Notes under the pieces: generated by a model
What the model saw: the letters and a program-made list of their open reading frames with translations, nothing else
Database searches by the model: none
What the model was told of the DNA's origin: nothing
In this document: positions 12,710 through 24,579 of the stretch, piece by piece
Numbering within the stretch: position 1 is the first letter of the stretch
Layout of the letters: every line of letters starts with the position of its first letter
Program-made: the position numbers and the translations under genes
Assembly: GCA_021018815.1 (NCBI GenBank)
Contig: JAITYX010000052.1
Span: 1,044,501 to 1,108,500, forward strand
Reading direction: 5' to 3'
Origin: Talinum fruticosum
Lineage: Eukaryota; Streptophyta; Magnoliopsida; Caryophyllales; Talinaceae
Length of the DNA: 64,000 nucleotides

Positions 12710-14010
12710 GATAATGTAATTAGAGTTCAGTCATTTAAAACAAATTACCTTTAATATGTATTTCGTTTTACGAAATTTAGGTTAATTCAAATATAGGCGA
12801 TATTATTTTTATATGTATATTTATCAATAGAGGTACCAATTCTAAAAGTCAAGCACAACAAATTTTTTTAAAAAATATTTTTAAAATTAAAATTCATTTA
12901 AAATGTATAAAATAAAATAATAAATGAAAATATTAAGAGACATAACCTAATATATGAAATACTTTATTTTCAGAAAAATTCGGGTAATTTAAAAATGGTT
13001 ATGATATTTATTTTTTTCCCTATTTGGCTAACCAAAACCATGAATCCACCAAATTGACACCCCCTACTTTATGATATGAGGTGGAGTTTGTTTGACCGAT
13101 GAGAAGGATCAATGACAAACAGTGGTGGAACAATCTAACATCGACAAATTTTTATGTACTTTTGGGAGTATGTGTTTTATTATTACCAGTATTTTTTTTT
13201 AGTGTGCTTTATCGTATATTATATTTTTAATATAAATCTACTTATATTTATCTTGTAAAAGTAAAAACACATACTCTTACGAGTACGATATAAGAATTTG
13301 ATATTCGATAATTGATAATTATTGCGATCAATATGTCTCTTTCCTAACTTTTCTCTCTCAACATCACTGTTTTTGTTTTGGGTTATTATCAAAATTTCAT
13401 AAAATAAAAAATAAAAAAAATCGTGGGTGCCTTGTTTTGCATAGGAAATTAAAGCTCGTTAGAGGAGTATGTCTAAGAGCGTTGTCAAATCATGCTTAGA
13501 ATTTTCTGCAGAAAGAATGTGAGTGTTTTTATTCAATAATTTATGAAAATTGATTATATCTTTAACGATTTTCATTCTTAAATTGTTTGATTAACTCAAA
13601 TTACAGACAATTCATTTAAATAAAATTAAATTCAAACCAAGTTTGAAACTTTGAATTATAAAGGTGCCAAATTTGAATTTAAACAGATTTTAAATGTGTT
13701 TTGTGATTATATATATGACTATGGATCCAAATTTTTTATTTTTTTATTTTTTTGGGATCCAAATTAATGATATGAACTTTAATCTTTTGTTTGTGGTCTT
13801 CGAAATTAGAAAGCAATGAGGATGTATATTTATTATTGTCATAAAAGCAGTAGATATGAGAAAACAACTTTCAAAAAAAATAAGCCAAGCTACTATTTCA
13901 AATATTACTACGCTATAAATTATTACATTAGATTAAAAAAGTTTAATGTTCGATAAAGAAAAATTGAATTTCACTTTTTTTCTATGAGGTGTTGATGTAC
14001 TTGTTCAAAG
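12710..14010. other. AT-rich spacer with a short inverted repeat
   Basis: No gene was recognised. A perfect 13-bp inverted repeat, GAGTATGTGTTTT at 13166-13178 and AAAACACATACTC at 13264-13276, encloses 85 bases. The rest is poly-A/T-rich. Confidence 0.5.
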
Positions 14011-14214
14011 GAGTCTGTTTGACTTTATATGAAAAAAATATATTTACATTTATGTTTATTTATATTCTTTTATGTTCGTTCGTTTCTTATTTTAGCATCT
14101 CATTTATGTTCGTTTGTGTTCGTTTATACTCTTTTATATTTATTTATATTCATTTATGTTCGTTTACGTGTTATATTTATATTTATGTGCATTTTGTATG
14201 TAAGTTTGAACATG
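14011..14214. repeat. Dispersed T-rich repeat, copy 1
   Basis: The unit starts GAGTCTGTTTGACTTTATAT and ends TTTGTATGTAAGTTTGAACA, with degenerate TTTATGTTCGT words between. A second copy is at 20432-20629 in the same orientation. The class is unknown; open frames inside are low-complexity F/Y/I/L runs and not genes. Confidence 0.7.
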
Positions 14215-14315
14215 CGTCGTTCACTTCCAACCTATCAATTTCCATAAAAAAAGTCTAAAACATATGTACATTCATTGACACTAAGTTAATATCTAATCTC
14301 TTCTTCGTTGATGAT

Positions 14316-14318
<3 letters not shown>

Positions 14319-14357
<39 letters not shown>
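14319..14357. repeat. (TA)n microsatellite
   Basis: About 19 uninterrupted TA units. Confidence 0.97.
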
Positions 14358-14359
<2 letters not shown>

Positions 14360-15265
14360 TCGTACTATTATTTACTTATAATTTAATACTGAAATGTACA
14401 TCCACCCTTCAAACTATATTTTACACTTTTTTAAAAAATATATCTAACTACTTTCTTTCTCCTCCACACACCATTGCGAACACCACCGAACACCTATCTC
14501 AACGGTCTACTCGCCAAGGCCGACAACGCCAATGGTGGAGTTTCGACGAATAAGTAAAATGCCGGCGGTGCAAGGAGTGGTGGCTAGGTAGGTGTTGTTG
14601 GTGGTGGTAATGGTAGGGGCAAACAATGAGCTTTTTAAAACTATAAATAAAAAATAAAATTAAAGGCTATAACTATCTATTTAAAATTGAATTATAACTT
14701 AAAGAATAATTTTATTCGAATTCTACAATATGAAATTATCATATTGTTAGAATTTGAGCCCATGTTACAAGTATTATGTGTTAATATAGTACATATATAA
14801 ACTCCTACTGTAACAACAAAAATAACGACTATCTTTAGAGCTTATCGTTCATAAGTTATGAATGTATTTTTAAGTGATATTTACTTTTAATGCAACTATA
14901 TTTATATTGTTTTCATTCTTATTTATTACCCATTATGACCTCACATTTTCAATAATAAAGTTTTTATTTGATTGCTTATGACAACGATATTATATATTGT
15001 ACAAAAGCTTAAAGTGTAAATTAATTAATATACTAATTACTGCTGATTAAAAAACTAACTATTTACAACTGTGTACACAAGGAGCAAACTAAATAATATA
15101 ACTAGCATACAATACGTTGTGTTTATCATTATGTCATTTGTTTTTATCACAACTTGCAATCCTTTATAAATCGTAAATATTGAAAATCCTTGGTTTAAGG
15201 TCCGAGTTTTAAGAAATTACCGTCTCATAATCAACTCTTAAACAAAATATAGAACAAGTTCATGT
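14358..15265. other. AT-rich spacer
   Basis: No gene was recognised. A short GC-richer patch at about 14460-14630 (ACACCACCG.., GGTGGTGGTAATGG) has no persuasive coding frame. Confidence 0.45.
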
Positions 15266-15805
15266 TGTTGGAAATACTTCATAGTGAGAAAGAGAAATCT
15301 TCTTGCCACTCTTGTTTTTGTCCCATCTAAGAAGATTGGAACCTTTTCCTTGAGTTTATGTACGTCTTTCTAACCTGAACTCCTAGAAAGCTTGGTAGAA
15401 GGAGAGTCTCTACACCACACGTGTGCACGCGTGCTGTCCACCAGGCCACGAGGCAAGGGTATGGGTCTTACTTGATTATATTTTTAAATCAAATTTGGTA
15501 TTCATTTCATTTACGACAGTCAACTTTTATTCTTAACAAGTGTCCGTTAGTATCCTTTATTATTGAAATAATTCACTCAATCACTTGATTTCAGTTTTGC
15601 TTGATGTGCTCCTTTTATTCAACCTTCTTTTATTCTTGTCTTGTTTCAATCTCATCTCTGCTTTATATATTGTTGCCTTTTCTCTTAGTTTTACATACAA
15701 AATTCCTTCCTCTCTAAAATTGTTATAGGTAATTGTTCGAGTTTCTCACCGCTGTTCGCTCCGAGTACGCCATTCGTATAGCTTATCGTGTATCTAGCGC
15801 CGACA
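15266..15805 (+). mobile_element. Ty1/copia-like LTR remnant
   Basis: The segment starts TGTTGGAAATACTTCATAGT and ends near TCTAGCGCCGACA. The TG...CA ends, the TGTTGGAA start and the late motif TTCTCACCGCTGTTCGCTCC followed by CGCCATTCGTATAGC resemble plant copia LTRs. The expected Met-tRNA primer site does not follow, and the flanking pentamers (CATGT, AAAAT) do not match. It is therefore probably a truncated or decayed LTR rather than a clean solo LTR. Confidence 0.45.
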
Positions 15806-16020
15806 AAAATTCTGGTTCGGGTCAAATTCAGGTCGGTCATCGGACAAATTTTTTGTCCGATACCGGTATTTTTTAGGTTGGAAAATTCGGACAAGCGTAA
15901 ATTCGGGTTAAAATCGAGTTCGAACAATAGAAATATGAAAATTTGACATCCAAATTTAAAATTCGGACAAAAAGTCATACCCGTACCCGATTTTTTCGGG
16001 TCGGACAAATTTTCCCATCC
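15806..16020. repeat. Segment rich in TTCGGGT/TCGGACAAA words
   Basis: Repeated words (TTCGGGTCAAATTC, CATCGGACAAATTTTT, AAATTCGGACAA, TTCGGGTCGGACAAATTTTCCC) occur on the plus strand, with partial reverse-complement pairs such as GGACAAATTTTTTGTCC. It looks like a diverged dispersed repeat. An open frame on the minus strand here has no recognised domain. Confidence 0.4.
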
Positions 16021-16436
16021 CTAGAGATTGATTGCTGATGAGTCCCCGGTGTAATGTGTAAGGGAGTAAATTCGGTTTAGGGCGGTGAATTACCATGCCA
16101 CTACTATCGAGATAAATTTTTTTAATTTAGTCATTAATCACTTCCCGTTTTATTTTTGCAATACATGCAACATCGAAAAATTAAATGTTTGGCAAATAGA
16201 AGAAAAGAAAGGGAGGAAATTAAACAAGTAATTATAAATGTAATAGTAATAGTACTATCTAGGCCATCCAATTTAGCATTACGAACACATATATAGATGG
16301 AGTTACATGATCACTTGAATTAGAGACCACCTCAGTATGATTTGGTGACTCAATTTATTTTTAGACTCTTAAAGTCTCATTTAATTAAGCAGTATTACAT
16401 ATTAATTATAAAGCTGAGTGCTCGATAATTAACTAA

Positions 16437-17083
16437 TTAGTGACTGCCACAGGCGCAGTTGGTGCAACAGCAGCTGGACCCACACTTGCACTTTCCATCG
16501 TTCTCAGCAACCTCCATGACCATGGTATCCATAGAGCTGCGTAAATAACCACATCAATGAGATCAACAATGCATTATTAATACGGGACAATAATTACCAA
16601 CACAGGTTGGTTTAAGTGGTTTTGTCACTTGTTCGTGTATCACGGGTTCAAGTGTTGTGGTTTTGTCACTTGTTCCTGTATCACGGGTTCAAGTGTTGCA
16701 AGCAGAGAAAACATGTAATTAGAGAGTTCGATCCCTTAATGGGTCGACAACAGCTCGTGGTTAGACAAATTCCCGAGACAGAGAGATATAGAGAGGCCTT
16801 TTAAATGATTGAATACTTACCAAGTTTCAGTTTGGATCATGTCCTGGTTTCCCTTCTTCCTGCAAATTATCATGTTGATGTTAGCATCAAATATATGCAT
16901 GGTTCTTTTAGATAACATCCTCATCAATCGATATAAGCTAGTTAACTTGAAAAATAATATCGATTGTCTTCTCGATTGAAACACGAAACTGTTTAAGCTG
17001 TAAATATTATATCGAAGAAGGGTATGTACTTACACGCACTGGCTCCTGTCAGCACAGTCACAGTTTCCGCACTTGTCAGACAT
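16437..17083 (-). CDS. MT3: Type 3 metallothionein (3 exons)
   Basis: Exons on the minus strand: 17083-17034, 16859-16821, 16536-16437, with GT-AG introns in phase 2 at both junctions. The product is 62 residues, the usual type 3 length. It is a small cytosolic protein that binds Cu, Zn and other thiophilic metals through cysteines. The N-terminal block MSDKCGNCDCADRSQC has Cys at 5, 8, 10 and 16, the type 3 signature CGNCDC..C. The C-terminal block GKCKCGSSCCCTNCACG has Cys at 46, 48, 52, 53, 54, 57 and 59; six are usual, so Cys53 is extra. Exon 2 ends in a Cys codon split with exon 3 (Cys30), giving twelve cysteines rather than the usual ten. The linker contains VMEVAENDGK, typical of the type. 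A TATA box lies upstream. Confidence 0.95.
16590..16760 (+). mobile_element. tRNA-like (SINE-like) insert with a 41-bp tandem duplication, in MT3 intron 2
   Basis: Within intron 2 (16537-16820), on the strand opposite the gene, GGTTTAAGTGG at about 16609 resembles a Pol III A box and GGGTTCAAGTG resembles a B box. A 41-bp block is tandemly duplicated: 16617-16657 and 16658-16698 begin TGGTTTTGTCACTTGTTC, with one base different early on. As a result there are two B-box-like motifs. This suggests a short tRNA-derived SINE fragment; the ends are not defined. Confidence 0.4.
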
Positions 17084-17188
17084 GGTGGTGGGAGAGAAGA
17101 AAGATGCAAATTTCAGAAGCTGTGGTGTTAATGTGTAGCTCGAGTGATGTGGGTTGCTTATGATCTCAGCTTGTGCTCAATTGATGGG

Positions 17189-17196
17189 TATTTATA
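17189..17196 (-). promoter_or_regulatory. TATA box of the metallothionein gene
   Basis: On the minus strand the sequence CTATAAATACC lies about 106 bases upstream of the ATG at 17083. This allows a leader of roughly 70-80 bases. Confidence 0.75.
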
Positions 17197-17199
17197 GAA

Positions 17200-18858
17200 G
17201 ATGAAGAGCCTTAGCTTTTAGAAAGTGAGGATCTATTGCGGGCCTCACAACCTCACTACGACCCATCCATCGTCTAGAAAGGACCATGCATGGGAATAAT
17301 ACCAAGAGTAGTTGTTTGTTTTAAATTGTTTTCTCTAATAAATATGGTTTGAATTAATTAATAATAGCTCAATTTAAGTAAAATAGAAGATTAAATATGA
17401 GAAAATTGATTGTGAGCAGATATATGTTTATTTAGAAATAATTTTTAAAGAATATCTTATAATTTTATGAGTAATATAATAATAATATTTTTAAATTCCT
17501 CTCGAGATTAATATATATTTCTCGAAAGTTTTTAACAATTTTGAATGAAATGAAACAAACGGTGACATAGGAAAAAACCAAGCGCAAAAACCATCTTAAA
17601 AATCTATAAAAAAATTGAAGACTTTTAAAAAAATTTTAAGTAACAAGAATAGAGTATATATATATAGGGTGACATTATGAGGTGAAACCCTCAATAAGAT
17701 AAAAGTTAAAGAATGCATACCTAGTCCTTTATTATTTAGTGGATGTCCTAGCTATTGGGCCTAAATTTGGATTTAAGAGTCTCTTTGTATTAGTGTTTAT
17801 CACAATATTTGTAACCATCAATTGCGGTCGGTAAAAGATGATAATCGGTAAAATACTTGTTAAATGTAACTGTCAATAAATGATGGTAATCGCTAATTGT
17901 AACTGTTAGTAACACTTATTAAATATTGATAGCTATTGATAATTGTTAACGACTAATCATTAGGTAACCGTTAATCGTAAATGTCGTATAACTATACTAA
18001 CGAGTTAACGACTAAAAGTTAATTGCTAATTATAATAGAGACAAACAATGAAATCTTGGGGTGGGTCTAATTTGTTAGGAAGCTCACCAACGTTCAAAAA
18101 GAATATTTTGAATTTGGAAAACATGATTTATGACCAAATTAATGCTGCAAATATAGAGACAAACAAAAATATATTTACCATTAATTTTATCAAAATAAAA
18201 ATTCATTTTAATATTTTAAATTTATTTACTAGGAAATTATCTTTATAGACATATAATTTTCTATCAATGAAATTTCTCCTTTTATATATAAAAAATTTAT
18301 TAGGAATTTATATATAAAAAGTGAAACTTATAAGTTTAATTTCTTGGTTTGCTTGGATTATTTTATTTATTTATTTATTTTGAGGGGGAGGGGGCTTCGA
18401 AAAAGGTCCCATAATATGCTATATCAAATTGCATGGCATCGATCTACTTGCAAATCAAATTGATGACGGAAGAAAAAAATAAAAGTTGATAAAATTGGAA
18501 TTAGAATATTTAACTTTTCAAATTGATGTTGGCTTTTTTAAAAATTTTTTTATGAAGAAGATACAAATTAAAGGATCCATCGTTTTGAGTGGCTACCACA
18601 ACATTTGCTTGTAGTTGTAAGAATAATCATAGTATTGTATTTCTTTGATACGCAAAGCATAATAGCCCCCTTTTTGCCTTGCCTCAATTTTGCTGCCTTT
18701 TTATCTTCTTGGACGACTATATTATTCTTTTTCAAACTTTTTCTCGATTTCAAACCTTATACCGTTTTTCAATGAGTTCACTCGCCTACTTTTAATCTTT
18801 ATAGAACATTTTTATAATCCGATATCTTTTACGTTTCTCTTGATATAATCTATGTCAT
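17200..18858. other. Metallothionein upstream region and AT-rich spacer
   Basis: No gene was recognised. About 17800-18030 contains many degenerate short words built on GTTAACGACTAA / CGGTAA / GTAACTGTTA, giving a loose internal repetition. An AT run with a TA microsatellite core lies at about 17656-17667. Confidence 0.45.
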
Positions 18859-19501
18859 TATATATACTGTCAATTTTTTGAAGTTGGTCCTTCAAAAAAT
18901 CTACTCCTCGCCTAAGGACTTCATTAAGGACAGGTCGGCTAAGGTCAAGCGATTTCATCCGGTGAAATGGAACAAACCAGGAGTCGGTCGAGGTCAAACT
19001 CAATTTCGATGGATCGTTAAGAAATAATTCTGCAGCTATGGGCTTCCTTTTGAGAGATAACCAGGGCAAGATCCTTTATTCGGGAGCAGCCGGCTTAGGT
19101 CACACGTCAATTTTAGTAGCGAAGCGAGTGCATTAAGATTTGGAATTCAACAAGCTCTCAAAGCTAATATTGGCTCCATTGCTATTGAAGGTGATAATTT
19201 AATTATCATTGAATGTATCGGGGAAGGTATAAAACACCTTGGGAAATCGACTTTATCATTCGGGACATCAATCGGATGATGGCGGCCTTTCAAAGCTGTA
19301 GTATCTATCATATTTTCGGAGAAGCAAATGCAGCTGCTAACTCGGTTGGCTCACTACGGGCACACAATTTCTACGCCAACCATTTGGGACGATTCACCCT
19401 CCACTTCTCTTTTGTGTATTGTGGCAGATGATAATTTAGGCGTAACCCTTGTGAGAAGGGCTGTCTAAGTTTTGCCAACTTCTACTTTTTACCCATTGCA
19501 A

Positions 19502-19541
<40 letters not shown>

Positions 19542-19552
19542 TGTCAATTTTT
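18859..19552 (+). mobile_element. 5'-truncated LINE insertion (RNase H end) with a 20-bp target duplication
   Basis: The 20-bp word TATATATACTGTCAATTTTT is present at 18859-18878 and again at 19533-19552, flanking the insert. The insert ends in an A run (19500-19510) followed by (TA)n. Inside, at about 18993, the plus strand reads VKLNFDGS..NNSAAMGFLLRD, the start of the RNase H-like domain (RVT_3) found at the end of plant LINE ORF2. Further frames give VRRAV near the end, as in the larger LINE at 28.7 kb. Several frameshifts are present. This is a typical 5'-truncated L1-type insertion. Confidence 0.88.
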
Positions 19553-20431
19553 AGTTTAAAATATATGTAAAGTTTAAATAAGATATCGTTGATTCAAATT
19601 CAATTGTTATGGTTTGATCCAATTACCCCGTAGTTTAGACCGATATAAATACAATAAGAGCAACTCATTGTATATGTCTCGTTTTTATGGAATTTGGAGA
19701 TATGCAAATATAAATCAATCTTTAATCTAAAATATCTGTAAAATGCAAATACTATATACAAACTAAGTCGATATGATTTGACATAACCTAAATTTCGTCC
19801 AATAACTACTAGACCATACATGTATGTAGGATGTAGTACACATATCAAACTTTGGATGGAGCCTCTAGCCACTATTGATAGCTGGAGTATAAGAGGCCAG
19901 AGTTGATGCTGCTCCTACTTCTATAACGAGACAAACTTTCATTTGGTTAGGCTACATAGCCATAGTTACCAAAGCATCTCTAGACCTCGATCGAGGATGG
20001 CTGGGCTCCTAATATGGACACACTTCTTCTCGAGAGGAGCAAAGTGGCTCACGAGTCACCAATGTGATACAGCTTACAATGCTAGCCTTGCTAACTAGGC
20101 ATCTATATGACTAGCCCTTGGGATTCGTGGTACCTACCCCTTTTCTTAGTTATCTAGAATTCTTATATATATACAAGTATCGAGTTAATTATTTTGTGAA
20201 TATGCGTTTGAATCTCATGATAAACATAGTTTAATTGGAGATTTTTGTTTGAATCTCATGATCGGTCTTTGCACGCCTCATCCACACACAAAAAGAAAAG
20301 GCACTTATTTTTTGTGGTTTGTATTAGAACTATCTGGTCTATGATAGAGCATTATCTCATTTTAAGTCTTTTTATATATTTTCGTCTTTAATAAAATTTG
20401 GTAGAGTATAAAATAATTTCAATATAATTAA
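19553..20431. other. Spacer
   Basis: No gene was recognised. A near-repeat of GTTTGAATCTCATGAT occurs at about 20208 and 20248. The open frames here have no recognisable domain. Confidence 0.4.
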
Positions 20432-20629
20432 GAGTCTGTTTGACTTTATATGAAAAATAAAATCTATTTATGTTTTATATTCGTTTATGTTTTTTATGTT
20501 TGTTTATGTTCGTTCATTTATGTTTGTTTCGATTTAACAATTCATTTTTGATAGTTTATGTTCATTCATTTATGTTCGTTTATATTTATGTTTCTTTTTA
20601 TGTACGTTTTGTATGTAAGTTCGAACATG
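20432..20629. repeat. Dispersed T-rich repeat, copy 2
   Basis: The start (GAGTCTGTTTGACTTTATAT) and the end (TTTGTATGTAAGTTCGAACA) are the same as in the unit at 14011-14214, again with TTTATGTTCGTT words between. Confidence 0.7.
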
Positions 20630-21959
20630 AAGTGTGAATTACAAACCACCAATAAATTGTTGCTTAAGGTTGCAGACCTCACAACGGCATGGAGAAGAAT
20701 ACAAGTTCAAATTTTGAAAGAACACTTGGTAGAAGGTTTTTACATTAAATACTCACGAGTTTAAAAGAGATTACACCCTTAATCAAATCAAAGAAGGTAT
20801 AAATTGCAAACAATGTTTCAAAAGAAAACCAGGATTGAGTGCAAACTTGTTGGAAATTTTGGATTTAAGTGGTTGTTATTATCGACTAAAGTTTATATTA
20901 TTTTAGGTATTTCTATTACATACACAAGCTAAAGAAACTTTCAGCTGTTGTTTTATTTCTTTTAGTTTGAGATGATTAGTTTCTTGGTAGCTCCGGATTG
21001 ACCATTTGTTTTTGCGACAATTAAAGTGAAATTTGGGCTTCTATCCTTCTTAATGCTTTCTATCTTTTGAATCTTAGAAGGAGGGTATACTGTAGTCTAG
21101 ATAGTTCAACTTGATTTAATATAAGTTTGGCTTTCAGTTTGATATGAAGCTCGCTTAAGCTCATAAAGTTTAGGCTTAGGCTAGACTTGGATGCATATTG
21201 CTTGAACTCGATAGATTTTTTATTTATTTTTGTTCCAAAGTTTCCGAAGTTAACAATATAATCAAAGTCAAATTCTAGATGTTTGCCTTAGACATAAGAC
21301 ACGAGGGTTGGAATGGTATTTTGTTAATTCTAATGGTCTTCCATACTCTGCACAAAAACATTAGAGAAAAAATGAAGCAAAACAAGCACAATTGAACTGA
21401 GTTATGTTAGGCTCAAACTCGACTCGATTTTGATTTGACTCGAACCTGAGCTGAGCTTTTTAACAAGTAGGCTTGATTTCCTTATAACCCTAGAAAAAAC
21501 GCCATTGAGAAGCCCTCACTTTATTATGTCTTACATAAGGGTACATGACATTGTCAAGGACATCTACATAAATTGTTTTCTTTTTGGGAAATCCATTTGA
21601 TACCCTTATGTTTTTGTAAATCCCATTTGGTGAATGCGAAAATTTTAAATTTAAATAGTAACCTTATGTTTTGATAAAATACGATATGTGATATTTACCA
21701 TTAAATTTGTTTATTAATTAATGAGGTGTCATTTTTTTTTAGAGTGCTTAAATTTCAAATGGTATCCTTATGAGTGGGTGTAGGAGAAGAGGGAGAGAGG
21801 GTACAGAGATAGATAAAAAGAGAGAGATTAAGAACGGGGAAGGGTCGAGGCAAATAAATATAAATATAATTTGATCATTTCAATTGTTTTTTAATGGTAT
21901 ATATTGGGTATATTATTTAAAATTTATATTTTTTTGTTTATCAAATAAAATCTCCTTCG
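20630..21959. other. Spacer, possibly including the LINE 5' UTR at its right end
   Basis: No gene was recognised. About 21110-21480 is rich in GCTC/CTCG words of the kind seen in old plant repeats. The purine-rich stretch at about 21780-21860 may belong to the 5' UTR of the following LINE, but no boundary is visible. Confidence 0.4.
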
Positions 21960-21969
21960 CCTCATATTA

Positions 21970-23250
21970 ACCAAGAGAAGAAACGAGGAGGAGACATCGG
22001 TGAACCCCCTCATGGTGATCTCAACGGCTCGGAACCCTTCAATTGCAATGCCCCTCCTCCTGCCGATCATCCGGAAGAGCCGAGCGCCCTCTACCTCTTA
22101 GGTAAAATAAGGGGGAAATTCCTTTCTCTCCCTGTTATCATTTCCAGAACTCGATCGATTGGCGTTGTGCCAAGGGTCAAGTTGATCATATAGATTTAGG
22201 CAATGGTTGGACCTTGTTTAGATTTGCTACTATTGAGGACAAGCAACTTGTTTTCCTAGTAGACCTTGGTTTGTTAATGGTTTGAACCTCGTTCTAACCT
22301 TGCAGGTGTCTTTCTTTGACCCTTTTGCTGCTTCTATAGGAAGAATTGATCGGTGGGTTCGAGTTCCACGACTTCCTTGGGAGTTTTGGAACAAGGATTC
22401 ACTGACCCATCTCCTTAAGCATATGGGGGAAATTATCAAACTTGATCAAAATACCCTTCTTAGACAAAAGGTCGTTTTGCTAGAGTTTGCCTTAACGTTG
22501 ATATTACTAGGCCCCTTAGAGAACGTCTTAGAATCTCGAATGGTTCTTTCTCTATGATTGTCCCTTTGATTTATGAAGGCCTCCATGAGGTCTGTGCCTT
22601 GTGTGGTAGTGAGGCCCATGCTCTTGAGGCTTGTCCTAAATTTTCGATCTAAGCTAAAATCGAAATTGTTGTCAAAAAATTTGGTAGTCAATCTCTATCT
22701 TATCCTGGTGACAGAGGTCCTAATGTTCCCTCTCCTAGTCTTTCTTTGGCCGATAGATGGATTATTGTCTCCCGCAAGAAAACCAAAATTGCCGGTGACC
22801 ACCGCTCTGCCCGGATCTAGCTCTAAGCCTCCTATTATACCTGCTGCAGTTCATACCCCTCTAATGCTAATGTGCCTATTACTCGGCCCATTACTCCTGG
22901 TAAGATTTAGGTTGAACCTATCCATGCTCATCCAAATGTTGCTCATACCTATCGAGTTCGAGCCCACTCCAGCACTCGCCTTCCATCGCTTTACCTCCCC
23001 GGTCGGCCTCCTCTTACCGAGGTTAGTTCTTCTCCCCGCATCAATGTTAATGAGCGGGTTTTGTAGCTTTGTTGTGTCCTCCGCCCCTCTTCTTGATTAT
23101 GTGAGTGCGAGTGTCCTTTCCAAAGAGGTTGAAGGGAAGATGTTGGAAGGAACTTTTGAGCATGATGACCCCTTGATTGCGATGGAAGATATTGATGAGG
23201 ATTTTGAGGACAATTTGGGCAATGATTTGGATGGTGTTTTTCGGAGCTAG
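21970..23250 (+). pseudogene. LINE ORF1 (DUF4283 + CCHC zinc knuckle), broken
   Basis: Pieces in several frames read ALYLLGKIRGK.LSLPVII, NGWTLFRFATIEDKQLVF, then WVRVPRLPWEFWNKDSL followed by HLLKHMGEIIKLD, and HEVCALCGSEAHALEACP. These are the DUF4283 fold and the zf-CCHC_4 knuckle (C-x2-C-x4-H-x4-C) of plant LINE nucleic-acid-binding ORF1 proteins. The C-terminal part is Pro/Ser-rich and then acidic. Frame changes occur near 22270, 22480 and beyond 22650. The protein would bind element RNA; this copy cannot make it intact. Confidence 0.82.
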
Positions 23251-24579
23251 ATCAAATTGAGGACACATCCATTTCCATTGAATCATCTAAGAAGATGAAG
23301 ATCGTTGAGGATAGTGAGGAGTTTTCCTCCCACCTTACCCCGTGACTTTGTCCATGATATGTTCATCCTGCACCATTGGTAGACCCAAACTATGTGTGCC
23401 TAGATTTGGGATGTTGATTAGTTGATGCTTTCTCCCCTCCCTGTTGTCCATTTTGTTAAAGCAAATTATCGAGTTTCAATGCTTTGTTACATTTTTCTTG
23501 GTAAGGGTCGAGGCTGGGTGTTTCTTTGTAGGTGATAGGAAATTGGTTTTGTAAAAGGTTGTACCTCTGTCATTGCTTAATAACAACCTTTGCTTATTTT
23601 ACTGCTTGTTGGTTTGTGCATTTATTTATTTCTCACAATTGTTGTTGGTCTTCCTCTATTCTTTTTATTATTCATATCTGCCATAGTACTAACTCATGTT
23701 ACTTAGTTAATCTATGCGAGATGGTTTGGTGATTTTTCTTGGATTCACATCTCTTTTCTCTCCGCTCTACAGGGTGTTTTTATTCTCGTTGTTAGGGTTG
23801 TAGATTGATTCCGCTCTAGTCTTTTTATGTCATCCCCACCTTGGATATTATCACTATAGGATTTACTTTGACATGAGGTTACGGGAATGTTTCTTTTGTT
23901 CCTTTCTTTGGATACTAACATACGAGTTTCCTTTGATTTTTCTGCTTCCTCACTTATTGTTGTTATCCCTTTTCTTCACTACCAAGGGCAAATCTCTTTT
24001 TATCGGATGCGGGGACTGAATAGGTTTCACGGATGCTCATATTGGTCAAGGGGTTTGATTTATACTACTGGTTACGATCCTCTCTGTAACTATTATAGTT
24101 CATGGATTTTGTCAAGCTTTCTATCTAGGATGGCCTCTTGCTTCTTTTGATGATTTTTGTAATTTCTTCTTTACCTTGGTTTACTTCTCGAGTCATGTCA
24201 TTCAATCTGAAGGTATCGATTGTAAAAGAATAATTCATAGATTTTTTTTGAGTATTTTACTATTAAAGACTTGGTCAACTAGCCCAACAGATGAAAAAGC
24301 CTTTTGGTTTGTTCTTCTCCTGGTGAGTGAGATTACATCTTAGTACGCAATCTCCAAGGCCATTTTACTGACTTTAACCACGAGAGAATGACTGTCTTTT
24401 AATGAAAGATTTTCCTTTTATTACGAGTGAGTAAGGTCACAATTTTAATTGTAACCTTCAAAGCTGCTGCATTTTGGATCCAACCTTATGGGTATGAATA
24501 TTTGATAGAATTCTATTGGATAACCTTTTGGTTTATAAAATCAATAATAGATATTTCACTCTCCATTTCACATTATTAT

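Noticed and set aside
13989..14258. Open frame rich in Phe/Tyr/Ile/Leu that looks like a membrane protein
   Set aside because: It lies wholly in the T-rich dispersed repeat; hydrophobicity follows from base composition.
22230..23286. Minus-strand open frames over the LINE
   Set aside because: Antisense shadows of ORF1, whose plus-strand motifs are clear.
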